DNA of 47,334 nucleotides from NCBI GenBank assembly GCA_964544655.1, contig CAZJCM010000027.1:1-47334 (forward strand). Reading direction: 5' to 3'. Within the stretch, counting starts at the first letter, position 1. Every line of letters begins with the position of its first letter. This document shows positions 16,939 through 25,462 of the stretch, piece after piece. A program made the position numbers and the translations under genes. This DNA is from HyVt-443 sp964544655. GTDB lineage: Bacteria > Pseudomonadota > Gammaproteobacteria > Chromatiales > Chromatiaceae. The notes under the pieces were generated by a model that did not search any database, was not told the origin of the DNA, and saw only the letters and a program-made list of their open reading frames with translations.

Positions 16939-19900
16939 TCAGGCTGTCGTCGTCGCCCTGGGACAGGCTTTCTTCAACTCTGTCTGGTCCTGCAGAAACC
17001 GGGTGACCTCTTCTATCGGCATCGGCCGGGCCATCAGAAAGCCCTGACCATAGTCGCAGCCCATCTCCCGTAGAGACTGCATCTGCCACTCCTCTTCGAT
17101 GCCTTCGGCCACCACCTCCATATCGAAACTGTCGGCCAGGCTCAGGATGGTCTCTATCAGTTGTCGGTTGCGTGGATGTTCCCCCATCCGGCTGATGAAC
17201 GAGCGGTCGATCTTGAGCACATCCAGAGGAAAGTTGTGCAGATAACTGAGTGAGGAGTAGCCGGTGCCAAAATCATCCATGCTGAGCCCAATACCCAGGC
17301 CCTTGAGTTCAGCCAGCACCTGGACGGCGGCATCCGGGTCCCGCATGATCACGTTTTCCGTGATCTCCAGGTACACCAGAGCGGGGTCGATGCCATGACC
17401 GGAGAGGAGGCTCTTTACCGTTTTGACCAGTTTGTTGTCGGCCAATTGCCGCGGTGACAAATTGATGCTGATCCGGGGTAACCCCCCCTCCGGATAATAT
17501 GCCTTCAGTTCATTCAGGAAACCGAAGGCGCGATGCATGACCCAGGCACCGATGGGCAGTATCAGCCCGGTATCCTCCGCCACCGGGATGAACTCCGCCG
17601 GTGACAGCCAGCCCCGCTCCGGGTGCCGCCAGCGCAGCAGGGCCTCGAACCCCTGGATGCAGTGGTCCGTCAGCCTGACGATGGGCTGCAGATAGACCTC
17701 CAGCTCGCCGTTGTCCAGTGCGCTCTGCAGCTCGTTCTCCAGATTGAAGCGCGCCATGGCGCCCTGGTGCATCTCACTCCGAAAGACCTCGAATGTGCCC
17801 CCGCCGCGCTCCTTGGCCCGGTACATGGCGTTGTCCGCATCCCGCAGCATCTCTTCGGGACGACGATACTCTTCACCAATGAAAGCGATACCGATGCTGG
17901 CACTGGTTCTCACCGTATGCCCTTCCATCTCGATCGGAGAGTTCAGCTCCTGCTGGATGCGGCTGGCGATCTCATACACCCTCACTTCCGTATCCATACC
18001 CTCCAGCAGCACCACGAACTCGTCACCGCCGAGGCGCGCCACCGTATCTTTCTTGCGCAGCAGACCGCGCAGCCGCCTGGCCACCTCGATCAGTAACTGG
18101 TCACCGAGCAAATGCCCCAGGCTGTCGTTGGTCAGTTTGAAACGGTCCAGATCGAGAAACAGCACAGCCACCTCGAAATCGGACCGCCTTTTCACCATCT
18201 GCAGGACGTGGCCCAGCCGCTCCACCAACAACGCCCGGTTGGCGAGTCCGGTCAGCGGATCATGGAACGCGTCGTGCAGCAGTTGCTCCTCGATCGCCTT
18301 CTGCTGGCTGATGTCGGTGGTGGAGCCCACCATCCGGGAAGGTTCATCATCCACCTGCTGGGTGGCCAGCCCCCGGCTCAGACGCCACTGATACTCCCCA
18401 TCCCGATGGCGCATCCGGTACTCGCAGACGAAGTGGTCGGATGCACCGTCCAGGTGGCGCTGGATAGCCCGCCTCAGATCATCGACATCATCGGGATGGA
18501 CCTGGGCCAGCCAGGCCTCAGGCGACTGCACCACCCCCTCCTCCGCATATCCCTGCATCGCCTGGCAGCGGGGTGAAAAATAGATCTGGTTGGTCCTGAG
18601 GTCCCAGTCCCAGAGTCCGTCCTTGGCCCCCCGCATGGCCAGGGAGAAGCGCTCCTCGCTCTTGCGCAGGGCCTCCTCCGCCCTGGCCTTTTCCACGATC
18701 CCGGCCAGGGTGACGCAAACGGTCTCAAGGAAGGCCGTTTCCTGCCCGGCCGGCTGGTGCGCAACATCCAGATAGAGCATGAGCACGCCAACCACGCCAT
18801 CATTGCTGGCCAGGGGCAGGAGGTACAGCCCCTCCTCCAGCATGGTACGGCAGTCACTGCTCAGCAACGCTTTCGCCTCGCTCGCCAGCAGGGGGCGGCG
18901 ATGCTGCACCACCCAGCCACAGACGCACTCACCCACCGGCATTCCGTTACAGATCTCCTGCTGCTCCACCGGCATGTTGAGCTGCGCCAACAGCCGCAGG
19001 TAGCGTTCCCCCTCGTCCACCAGCACGATCGCCCCCTTGGACTGCAGGCCCAGCCATCGCTGGGCGCAAAGAATAGCGAGGGCAGCGTCCAGCTTGTTGC
19101 CCAGTGGATCAGCTGACTGGCCGATTTGCAGCAACTGGTTCAGAAGCTGGTTCTGCCATTTCTCCCGCTCGATAGTCTGGGTTCGCTCCTGAATGCGCTG
19201 CTCCAGGGTCTGGGTGAACTGCTGGAGCCGGTCCTCCGTGCGCTTATGCTGCTGGATCTCCTCCAGCAGTTCACGGTTGGTGCGCTCCAGCCTGTCACTC
19301 CCCTCGATCCGGCTGATGATGGGATTGACCCGGAGCAACACCGCGAGTGCGCTGACCAAAATCACCAGACCGGCCAGCAGACCAGCGAACAGAAAGGCGC
19401 GAAGGAAGGGTGCCACAATCTCATCGGCCGGTATGGCGGCAACCAGCCCCATTCCGGTGTCAGGGACCGGGCGGTAGGCCAACACCCACATCCTGCCCGT
19501 GTGATCCGGGCCGCTGTGGGTTCCCTGCCCTCCCCTTAGGGCGCGGCGCATCGCCTCGGCCAGCGCGTTCGCCAGCGGCATTGCCAGCTGCCCGGTATCG
19601 GTCGGCGCTTCGGGGCCGATCAGCCAGTGAAAAGCGTCCCCCTGACGGCGGGCGATGAAAATCTTAGCGGCCGGGCTGTACATACCCTTGGCCAGGCTGT
19701 CATGGTCTCCACTCTGCAGGTAGTCATACACGAGACCATTATTGTCTCCAGCGTCCCATCGCCCGGTGCGAACCGCCGTCTCGATGACCTGCACCGTCCT
19801 GTCCAACTGCTGCATCAGATGATGCTCTTCCTGCTGCCATTCAGAATGCAGCAATACCCGACTCACCGTGATGCCCACCAATAGCGAGGCCACGGTCATG

Positions 19901-20634
19901 ATCAGGGCCACATTCCACAGAATACGCCAGCGCGCCCGTTTCGCCGACTCGAGCCAATCACCCAAGTCCAGGCCTTGGTCACTCTGCCGGCGCCATATGG
20001 CCAGCAGTTCCCAGCTGGTCCAGGTGACGAACAAGACACCGGCACAGAGAAACAGCAACGCGGTATGCAGGGCCATGCGGGTAAACGAAAACCAGCCATA
20101 GCCGGATTCCAGGCCGGCCATGTACCCCACCAGGGACTCCAATGCCAGATAGGTAATGAGCAATCCGGCCAGTTGCCCCAGGCTCAGCAACCAGCCTGCA
20201 TACCTGGCCGACAGGAGGCTGAGCAGGGCCAGGCCACTGAGGACGAAGGCCAGTGCCGTATTGGGGGCCATACGCCCCGGGCTCGACACCCCAGGCTGCA
20301 GGGGCTGTTCCATCAGCAACTGATCGATTCCAAAATCCGTTCCCACCACATACTCAAGCCCGGCAGTGATGCCCAGGACAACGACCAACAGGGCATAGAG
20401 GGATGCCAGGCGCCGACCCCGATGGACCAAGGACCAGAGCCCCACACCCATCAGAATGAATCCCAGGGCGGTATTGAACTGCATGGGCGGCAGCGACATA
20501 TGGAGCTGAATCAGGCTCTGGATGCCAAATTCCCAGCCGACGACCACCAGCAGACCCATAGCAGTCAACAGGGCACTCCCGAACAGTGTCAGGGAGATCA
20601 GCCAGTGAGGGTGGGGGGGTAACGCTTTCAACAA
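16939..20634 (-). CDS. Large membrane GGDEF-EAL protein with GAF and PAS sensors
   Basis: The 1231-residue protein starts at TTG (20632-20634) after a purine-rich AGAAGAGG. An N-terminal block of about seven or eight membrane helices (10-235, MASE-like) is followed by a helix near 245, a periplasmic region (265-415) and another helix near 425. Then come a coiled coil (450-510), a GAF domain (about 515-655, with the cysteine pair in GECVCGW), PAS/PAC (665-790), GGDEF (869-873) with inhibitory site RKKD, and EAL (997-999) with EITENV and DDFGTGYSS. All catalytic signatures look intact, so it could make and break c-di-GMP under membrane, periplasmic and cytosolic control. Its GAF is clearly related to that of the protein at 38917. 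No ligand can be named. Confidence 0.93.
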   Translation of the reverse strand: MLKALPPHPHWLISLTLFGSALLTAMGLLVVVGWEFGIQSLIQLHMSLPPMQFNTALGFILMGVGLWSLVHRGRRLASLYALLVVVLGITAGLEYVVGTDFGIDQLLMEQPLQPGVSSPGRMAPNTALAFVLSGLALLSLLSARYAGWLLSLGQLAGLLITYLALESLVGYMAGLESGYGWFSFTRMALHTALLFLCAGVLFVTWTSWELLAIWRRQSDQGLDLGDWLESAKRARWRILWNVALIMTVASLLVGITVSRVLLHSEWQQEEHHLMQQLDRTVQVIETAVRTGRWDAGDNNGLVYDYLQSGDHDSLAKGMYSPAAKIFIARRQGDAFHWLIGPEAPTDTGQLAMPLANALAEAMRRALRGGQGTHSGPDHTGRMWVLAYRPVPDTGMGLVAAIPADEIVAPFLRAFLFAGLLAGLVILVSALAVLLRVNPIISRIEGSDRLERTNRELLEEIQQHKRTEDRLQQFTQTLEQRIQERTQTIEREKWQNQLLNQLLQIGQSADPLGNKLDAALAILCAQRWLGLQSKGAIVLVDEGERYLRLLAQLNMPVEQQEICNGMPVGECVCGWVVQHRRPLLASEAKALLSSDCRTMLEEGLYLLPLASNDGVVGVLMLYLDVAHQPAGQETAFLETVCVTLAGIVEKARAEEALRKSEERFSLAMRGAKDGLWDWDLRTNQIYFSPRCQAMQGYAEEGVVQSPEAWLAQVHPDDVDDLRRAIQRHLDGASDHFVCEYRMRHRDGEYQWRLSRGLATQQVDDEPSRMVGSTTDISQQKAIEEQLLHDAFHDPLTGLANRALLVERLGHVLQMVKRRSDFEVAVLFLDLDRFKLTNDSLGHLLGDQLLIEVARRLRGLLRKKDTVARLGGDEFVVLLEGMDTEVRVYEIASRIQQELNSPIEMEGHTVRTSASIGIAFIGEEYRRPEEMLRDADNAMYRAKERGGGTFEVFRSEMHQGAMARFNLENELQSALDNGELEVYLQPIVRLTDHCIQGFEALLRWRHPERGWLSPAEFIPVAEDTGLILPIGAWVMHRAFGFLNELKAYYPEGGLPRISINLSPRQLADNKLVKTVKSLLSGHGIDPALVYLEITENVIMRDPDAAVQVLAELKGLGIGLSMDDFGTGYSSLSYLHNFPLDVLKIDRSFISRMGEHPRNRQLIETILSLADSFDMEVVAEGIEEEWQMQSLREMGCDYGQGFLMARPMPIEEVTRFLQDQTELKKACPRATTTA

Positions 20635-21039
20635 ATTGACCTCTTCTATACAACGACTTATGGGGAATGCATGAGCAGGTTGGGAGCCGGTGAATTTTTC
20701 CTTTTGGCTATAAATAGATAGCGTCGAATCATGGCAGTTACTTTATAGCCTGGAGGCATAATGGGCACCAGTTGAAATCACAACGGACATAGGGAAGTTT
20801 TCCCTATTTATTTACGATATTCGCCCGCTATCATTTATTGAAAACATCAATGGCCTCGTATTGCGCATGCCAGTCAACCCATGACAAGCAAGACAACGCA
20901 TTGATCCGGTTTCATTTTCTTAACCATCGGCCTTCGGGCAGCAGACAAGAGCGGCTGAACGGCATCATGGTTGGAGTGGTGGTGGGGAGGAGCGGACATC
21001 AAGTTGCTCCCACTGCCTGCCGATAAGGGATGAACCACT
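20635..21039. promoter_or_regulatory. Divergent intergenic region with perfect 8-bp palindrome
   Basis: No gene is supported. The region contains ATAGGGAA-GTT-TTCCCTAT at 20789-20807, a perfect 8-bp inverted repeat with a 3-base centre, in AT-rich surroundings between two divergent GGDEF-EAL genes. It has the size and symmetry of an operator. A related GGGAAAA/TTTTCCC inverted repeat lies just before the response regulator gene at 1176. Confidence 0.4.
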
Positions 21040-21218
21040 GTAACTATTCAGCTGCCATGAGAATTCAGCGCAAATCACTGTCAGTGGTTTTTTATGGAGG
21101 TAACGTCGGCGGCATGGCGGCCGCCTTCGGGCGTACACGGATGCATTCGCAGCGGTTTCCGAAAAATACCCGCTGGCAGCGATGTCCGCAAATACAGCTG
21201 ATACAGCTGAATGGTTAC
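21040..21218 (+). repeat. Dispersed hairpin repeat, copy C
   Basis: A long imperfect hairpin bounded by GTAACTATTCAGCT (21040-21053) and AGCTGAATGGTTAC (21205-21218). Inside, ATCACTGTCAGTGG faces CCGCTGGCAGCGAT, where the differences are mostly G-T pairs. The core GTCGGCGGCATGGCGGCCGC and GGTTTCCGAAA matches copy B. It ends 34 bases before the ATG of the receiver-GGDEF-EAL gene and so would lie in its leader. Confidence 0.75.
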
Positions 21219-21252
21219 CAACCACTTTTGTATATCAGGATGCACAAACGGC

Positions 21253-22998
21253 ATGAAGGAGAAGGTGCTCATCGTCGATGACGAACGGCTGGTCCTGGAG
21301 GGCTACCGGCGCGGCCTGCGCCGCCGTTTCCGCGTCGACATCGCCACCAGCGGACAGCAGGCAGTGGAAAAAATCAGCGCTGGTAACGACTATGCACTGA
21401 TCGTTTCGGACATGTTGATGCCCGGCATGAGTGGCCTCGAACTGCTGATCAAGGTAAAGGCGATGCGACCGCAGATGGTCCGCATCATGCTGACCGGCAA
21501 CGCAGACCAGAAAACGGCGGTGGATGCCGTCAATCAGGGGGATGTCTTCCGCTTCCTCACCAAGCCCTGCAGCACCGAGGCCATGGCAGCCGCCATCGAG
21601 GCGGGCCTGCTGCAGTTCAGAAAGCAGCGCGAGGAGCAAGAACAGCGTCACAGACAACAGGATGCCGTCAGGGACCTGACAGCAGCGCTCTCCTATCAAA
21701 CCCAGCATGATCTGCTCACCGGCCTTGCCAACCGCCACGTCTTCGAGCAGACCCTCCACTCATCCTGGAAATCCGCATGTGAGGAACATCGGACCCACGC
21801 CCTCTGCTATATCGACCTGGATCACCTTCACCTGGTCAACGACACCTGCGGACACACAGCGGGGGATGAACTGTTACGGCAGATCGGCAACCTGTTGTCG
21901 GCACAATCCAGGGAACACGGCCTGCTGGCACGGGTGGCAGGGGATGAGTTTGCCCTTCTGCTTCACGACTGCACACTGGATGAAGCGGAAGCGTATGCCA
22001 ACGAAATACAGGAACGGCTCAGGGCACATCACTTCGAATGGAATGAGATCGTTTTCCCCCTCACCGCCAGCATTGGGCTGATAGCAGTCACGGGCGGCAG
22101 TGGCAGTGCCGCCGAGTTGATCAGCAGCGCTGAGACCGCCTGCCATGTAGCCAAGGAACTGGGACGGAACCGGATCCATGCAGCCAGCGATCACGATCAG
22201 AAACTGACCCAGCGCCTGAACGATATTCAGTGGGTGAACAAAATCAACCAGGCATTGAAAGAGGACCGCTTTCGGCTCTTTTTTCAAACCATAAACCCAC
22301 TCACTGAGGGTCGCGACCAGGGAGACCATTATGAGATCCTGCTCCGCATGGAGGATACGGAGGGACATATCATCTCACCCGAAGAATTTCTCACCGCCGC
22401 CGAGAACTACCAACTGTCACCACGAATCGACCGCTGGGTGATCGGGGCGATCACCCAGTGGTTCAGCGCCCACCCGGATAACCTGCGCCGCCTGTCACTC
22501 TGCTCGATCAACCTTTCCGGTCATTCACTGGGCGACGAGGGGATGCTGGATTTCATTCGCGAGGCCTTTTTCAGCAGTGGAGTCCCGGCAGAGAAGATCT
22601 GCCTCGAGATCACCGAAACCGCGGCGGTATCCCACCTGGAGCAGGCGGTGCGTTTCATCAGGGCGCTGCAAGCGGATGGCTTTCGCTTCGCCCTGGATGA
22701 CTTTGGTACCGGTGTCTCCTCGTTTGCCTATCTGCGCACCCTGCCGGTCGACTTCCTCAAGATCGACGGCATGTTCGTCAAACAGATGCACCGGGATGCA
22801 GTGGATGCAGCAATGGTCAAATCGATCAATGAGCTGGCCCATGTGATGGGCAAACGGACGATCGCAGAATTCGTGGAAAACAGGGAGGTCGCACAACTGC
22901 TGCTCGAACTGGGCGTCGACTATGCCCAGGGTTACCTGATCACCCGCCCGCGCCCGATGGAAGCCATGGAATCCCCGGAGCACCACCATACACCGTAG
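21253..22998 (+). CDS. Response regulator with GGDEF (AGDEF) and EAL domains
   Basis: With ATG 21253 (the longer frame from 21211 would start inside the repeat), the protein has 581 residues. A receiver domain fills 4-125 (D9/D10, phospho-acceptor D53 in SDMLMPG, KPC lysine). GGDEF spans about 150-315 with the active-site variant AGDEF at 229-233 and no RxxD inhibitory site. EAL spans 330-575 with signature EIL at 361-363 and the conserved INLSG, EITET, DDFGTGVSS, LKIDGMF and AEFVE. AGDEF variants are known to be active in some proteins. The intact EAL residues suggest a phosphorylation-controlled phosphodiesterase or dual enzyme. The receiver closely resembles those of the two response regulators encoded at 23094-25462, so the kinase at 25459 may serve all three. 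Confidence 0.92.
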   Translation: MKEKVLIVDDERLVLEGYRRGLRRRFRVDIATSGQQAVEKISAGNDYALIVSDMLMPGMSGLELLIKVKAMRPQMVRIMLTGNADQKTAVDAVNQGDVFRFLTKPCSTEAMAAAIEAGLLQFRKQREEQEQRHRQQDAVRDLTAALSYQTQHDLLTGLANRHVFEQTLHSSWKSACEEHRTHALCYIDLDHLHLVNDTCGHTAGDELLRQIGNLLSAQSREHGLLARVAGDEFALLLHDCTLDEAEAYANEIQERLRAHHFEWNEIVFPLTASIGLIAVTGGSGSAAELISSAETACHVAKELGRNRIHAASDHDQKLTQRLNDIQWVNKINQALKEDRFRLFFQTINPLTEGRDQGDHYEILLRMEDTEGHIISPEEFLTAAENYQLSPRIDRWVIGAITQWFSAHPDNLRRLSLCSINLSGHSLGDEGMLDFIREAFFSSGVPAEKICLEITETAAVSHLEQAVRFIRALQADGFRFALDDFGTGVSSFAYLRTLPVDFLKIDGMFVKQMHRDAVDAAMVKSINELAHVMGKRTIAEFVENREVAQLLLELGVDYAQGYLITRPRPMEAMESPEHHHTP

Positions 22999-23093
22999 AA
23001 CCGGCGATGTCCGGTCAACGGCCCCGCATCAGGGAAACCTTTGATGACGAGGGGCCCGGTGACTCCGCCCCCTGTTCGCCATCGCATGCCGTG
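22999..23093. terminator. Stem-loop between convergent genes
   Basis: GGCCCC (23020-23025) pairs with GGGGCC (23051-23056), and inside it CATCA (23027-23031) pairs with TGATG (23042-23046). No T-run follows on either strand, so intrinsic termination is uncertain. The position between tail-to-tail genes suggests a bidirectional transcript end. The first copy of the direct repeat TGACTCCGCCCCCTGTTC (23060-23077) follows immediately. Confidence 0.4.
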
Positions 23094-23117
23094 TCAATTT
23101 GACTCCGCCCCCTGTTC
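23060..23117. repeat. Direct repeat, two copies of an 18-mer at 40-bp period
   Basis: TGACTCCGCCCCCTGTTC occurs exactly at 23060-23077 and 23100-23117. The second copy encodes the last residues (EQGAES) of the minus-strand receiver/HD-GYP-like protein, whose stop lies between the copies. A related minus-sense sequence, GGGGGCAGAGTCGAATCGAC, occurs at 32275-32294 (17 of 20 bases match). This looks like a dispersed element rather than ordinary coding sequence. Confidence 0.65.
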
Positions 23118-24263
23118 CATATCCGGCTGGGGAACGATGACGCGGAAGGGCTCACTCACCTGCCCGGACAGAACGAAGCTGCGCAACCGTTCCCGCACCG
23201 ACAGGCTCACCTCCCGCCCCTTGCAGACCAATACCACGCCGCCATGGGTCTTGACATCCTGGTGAAAGATCATGCCATCCTCGAGAGCAAACAGCTTCAG
23301 CTCCTGCACATCCAGGCTGGCATCCTCCCCCAGCAGGCTGCGTAACGCCGACAGGACGGCTGGATCATAGCGTTGCCGCTGCTCCAGCATCCGGGCCAGC
23401 ACCTCCTTCTCCTGCAGTCCGGATGCCTCCCAGGCATCGAAATCGAGGACCACTTTCAGGAGACGGGCACCGGCAGGGATCTTCTGTCCCGCCACCTCGT
23501 CATTGGGTGGCCCGCTGCCATCGAAGTTCTTCTGCTGATACTGGATCGAACTGGCCATTTCGTCCAGCCGCGGGATGCTTCTGACCATATCCGCAGCCAC
23601 GCAGGGCGCCATCTCATACAGTTGCCGCTCCTCCTCGGTCAACGGTGCTGCAGTCGCCACCTTCTCCAACACACCATCCGGCAGGATGACACAGCCGATC
23701 TGGGACATCATGGCCAGTGTCTCCAGCCACCAGATGCGCTTGATACCTATCTTCTCCCCCACCCGCCGCATCAGCCGCTTGATGCGCGCCATACGTCCGA
23801 AGGCCTCCGGATTGGTCAACGAGAGCACCTCGGTCAAGACATGGACACTGCCACGCAGCGTCTTTTCCAGCAACTCTCGCTCCGCCACAATCAGGCGGCG
23901 CTGCTCCAGAGCCGACTCCAGGGCATGTGCCATCTCGATCGGACCACACGGCTTGGTGAGAAAATGGAATATATCCCCTTTGTTCACCGCATCGATGGCA
24001 GTCTGCTGTTCCGCATTGCCGGTCAGCATGATTCGAATGGTATCTGGATAACGCTGCTTGCAGATTGTCAGCAATTCGATCCCATCCATGCCGGGCATTC
24101 GCATGTCGGACACGATCACCCCGTAAGGGCCATGCTGTTGCAACCGTTCCAGGGCCTCCTCACCACTCTCGGCAATATCCATGGTGAACTGCTTGCGCAG
24201 GCTGCGCCGATAGGCGCTGAGGATATTGACCTCATCATCGACGAATAGAATCTTCTCTGTCAT
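23094..24263 (-). CDS. Response regulator with degenerate HD-GYP domain
   Basis: The 389-residue protein has a receiver domain at 4-120 (D9/D10, D53 in SDMRMPG, TKPC lysine) followed by a region with the layout of an RpfG-type HD-GYP domain. Its catalytic residues are lost: the HDxGK position reads SQIGC (187-191), the HHExxDGxGYP position reads YQQKNFDGSGPP (GPP at 251-253), and the early His is missing. It is therefore probably a binding or scaffold protein, not a phosphodiesterase, comparable in principle to other reported degenerate HD-GYP regulators. The start ATG overlaps the stop of the HDOD gene (ATGA, 24260-24263), so expression is coupled. The last residues come from a repeat element. 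Confidence 0.87.
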   Translation of the reverse strand: MTEKILFVDDEVNILSAYRRSLRKQFTMDIAESGEEALERLQQHGPYGVIVSDMRMPGMDGIELLTICKQRYPDTIRIMLTGNAEQQTAIDAVNKGDIFHFLTKPCGPIEMAHALESALEQRRLIVAERELLEKTLRGSVHVLTEVLSLTNPEAFGRMARIKRLMRRVGEKIGIKRIWWLETLAMMSQIGCVILPDGVLEKVATAAPLTEEERQLYEMAPCVAADMVRSIPRLDEMASSIQYQQKNFDGSGPPNDEVAGQKIPAGARLLKVVLDFDAWEASGLQEKEVLARMLEQRQRYDPAVLSALRSLLGEDASLDVQELKLFALEDGMIFHQDVKTHGGVVLVCKGREVSLSVRERLRSFVLSGQVSEPFRVIVPQPDMEQGAESN

Positions 24264-25462
24264 TGCACCTGCCTCATCTGTTCAAACGCCTCCTGCCAAC
24301 ACGAAACATGATCACTCAGTTCCAGCCCGGACAGATAGGACGCATCCAGGTCCGCCAGCCCGGAAGGCTGATCACCCTCAGCGGCGTTGCGCAGCATCTG
24401 ATTGGCCACGTAGCATGCCGTGAGTACGGAAAAACAGTTATCGCCGTTACGTTCCGGATGGTGATGATTGGCCACCGCCTGGACAATCTGGCAGGGCAGG
24501 CCCCACAGCCCCAGGAGATAGGCGCCTGCCTCCGCATGGGCGCAATGAAACAGGGCCTGTTCCGCCTCCCAGACAGGGGTCCCGTCGGCCGCAGCCATCT
24601 CCTGGGCCTGGTGGTAAAGGGCAGGATCACTGCTGATAAAGATCAGCTTGCCGATATCATGCAGGGTGCCAGCCATCAGCGCATCACCCTGAAACTTAAG
24701 ATCCTGCCCTTCCCTGATGGCGATCTCCCGTGCCAGGCTGCCGGCTGCCAAGCTGTGCTGCCACAAACGCTGCAGGGTCTGCTGTTCGACATCGAACTGC
24801 TCAAAGCGGGAGAAGACGCCGATGGAAAGCACCAGGGACTTGATGATGTCGATGCCCAGCAGGCTGACTGCCTGGGGCAGGTCGGAGACATGCTGGGGTA
24901 CGCCGAAAAAGGCGGAATTGACCAGTTGCAGGATCTTGGCCGACATGGCGATATCCTGGGCGATGATCTCTCCCACCCGGGCCAGGGAGCCATCCGGCGA
25001 ATTGATCTCGCGGATCACATCGGTGTAGAGCCGCGGCAGGCTGGGCAGATTTTTCAGACCGGTGACATAACGGATCAGGGTCTCGTTCTCCATCAACCTG
25101 CGCATACCGGCCGCATGCTCGATGGTGGTACGCAGATCCTCCGCCGAGCACGGCTTGGTCAGAAACTGATGGACCACCCCGGTGGAGCGCAGGGCCATCT
25201 CCATGTCGGCATAACCGGAGAGGGCGAAGCGAATGGTGTCCGGGTAACGCTCCCCCACCTGTTGCAGCAGCTGTATACCATCCATGCCCGGCATGCGCAT
25301 ATCACTGACGATGATATCGAAATGGCTGACCGCCATGCTCTGCAACGCCTCTTCACCACTGTTGACGAAGGTCATCTCCAGCTCCTTGCGCAGGCTGCGC
25401 AGCTGCCGGCGCAGCCCGGAAAGCACCATCGGCTCATCATCGACGAACAGTACCTTTGTCAT
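24260..25462 (-). CDS. Response regulator with HDOD domain
   Basis: The 400-residue protein has a receiver at 3-120 (D8/D9, D54 in SDMRMPG, TKPC lysine) and an HDOD domain at about 135-340. Typical segments are LPSLPRLYTDVIREIN, DIAMSAKILQLVNSAFFG and GIDIIKSLVLSIGVF. HDOD is a non-catalytic HD-fold relative found in signalling proteins such as GsmR and some c-di-GMP network members; it usually works by protein binding. Both ends overlap neighbours by ATGA (25459-25462 with the kinase, 24260-24263 with the next regulator), so the three genes form a tightly coupled operon. It is probably phosphorylated by the kinase encoded just upstream. Output targets are unknown. Confidence 0.92.
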   Translation of the reverse strand: MTKVLFVDDEPMVLSGLRRQLRSLRKELEMTFVNSGEEALQSMAVSHFDIIVSDMRMPGMDGIQLLQQVGERYPDTIRFALSGYADMEMALRSTGVVHQFLTKPCSAEDLRTTIEHAAGMRRLMENETLIRYVTGLKNLPSLPRLYTDVIREINSPDGSLARVGEIIAQDIAMSAKILQLVNSAFFGVPQHVSDLPQAVSLLGIDIIKSLVLSIGVFSRFEQFDVEQQTLQRLWQHSLAAGSLAREIAIREGQDLKFQGDALMAGTLHDIGKLIFISSDPALYHQAQEMAAADGTPVWEAEQALFHCAHAEAGAYLLGLWGLPCQIVQAVANHHHPERNGDNCFSVLTACYVANQMLRNAAEGDQPSGLADLDASYLSGLELSDHVSCWQEAFEQMRQVQ

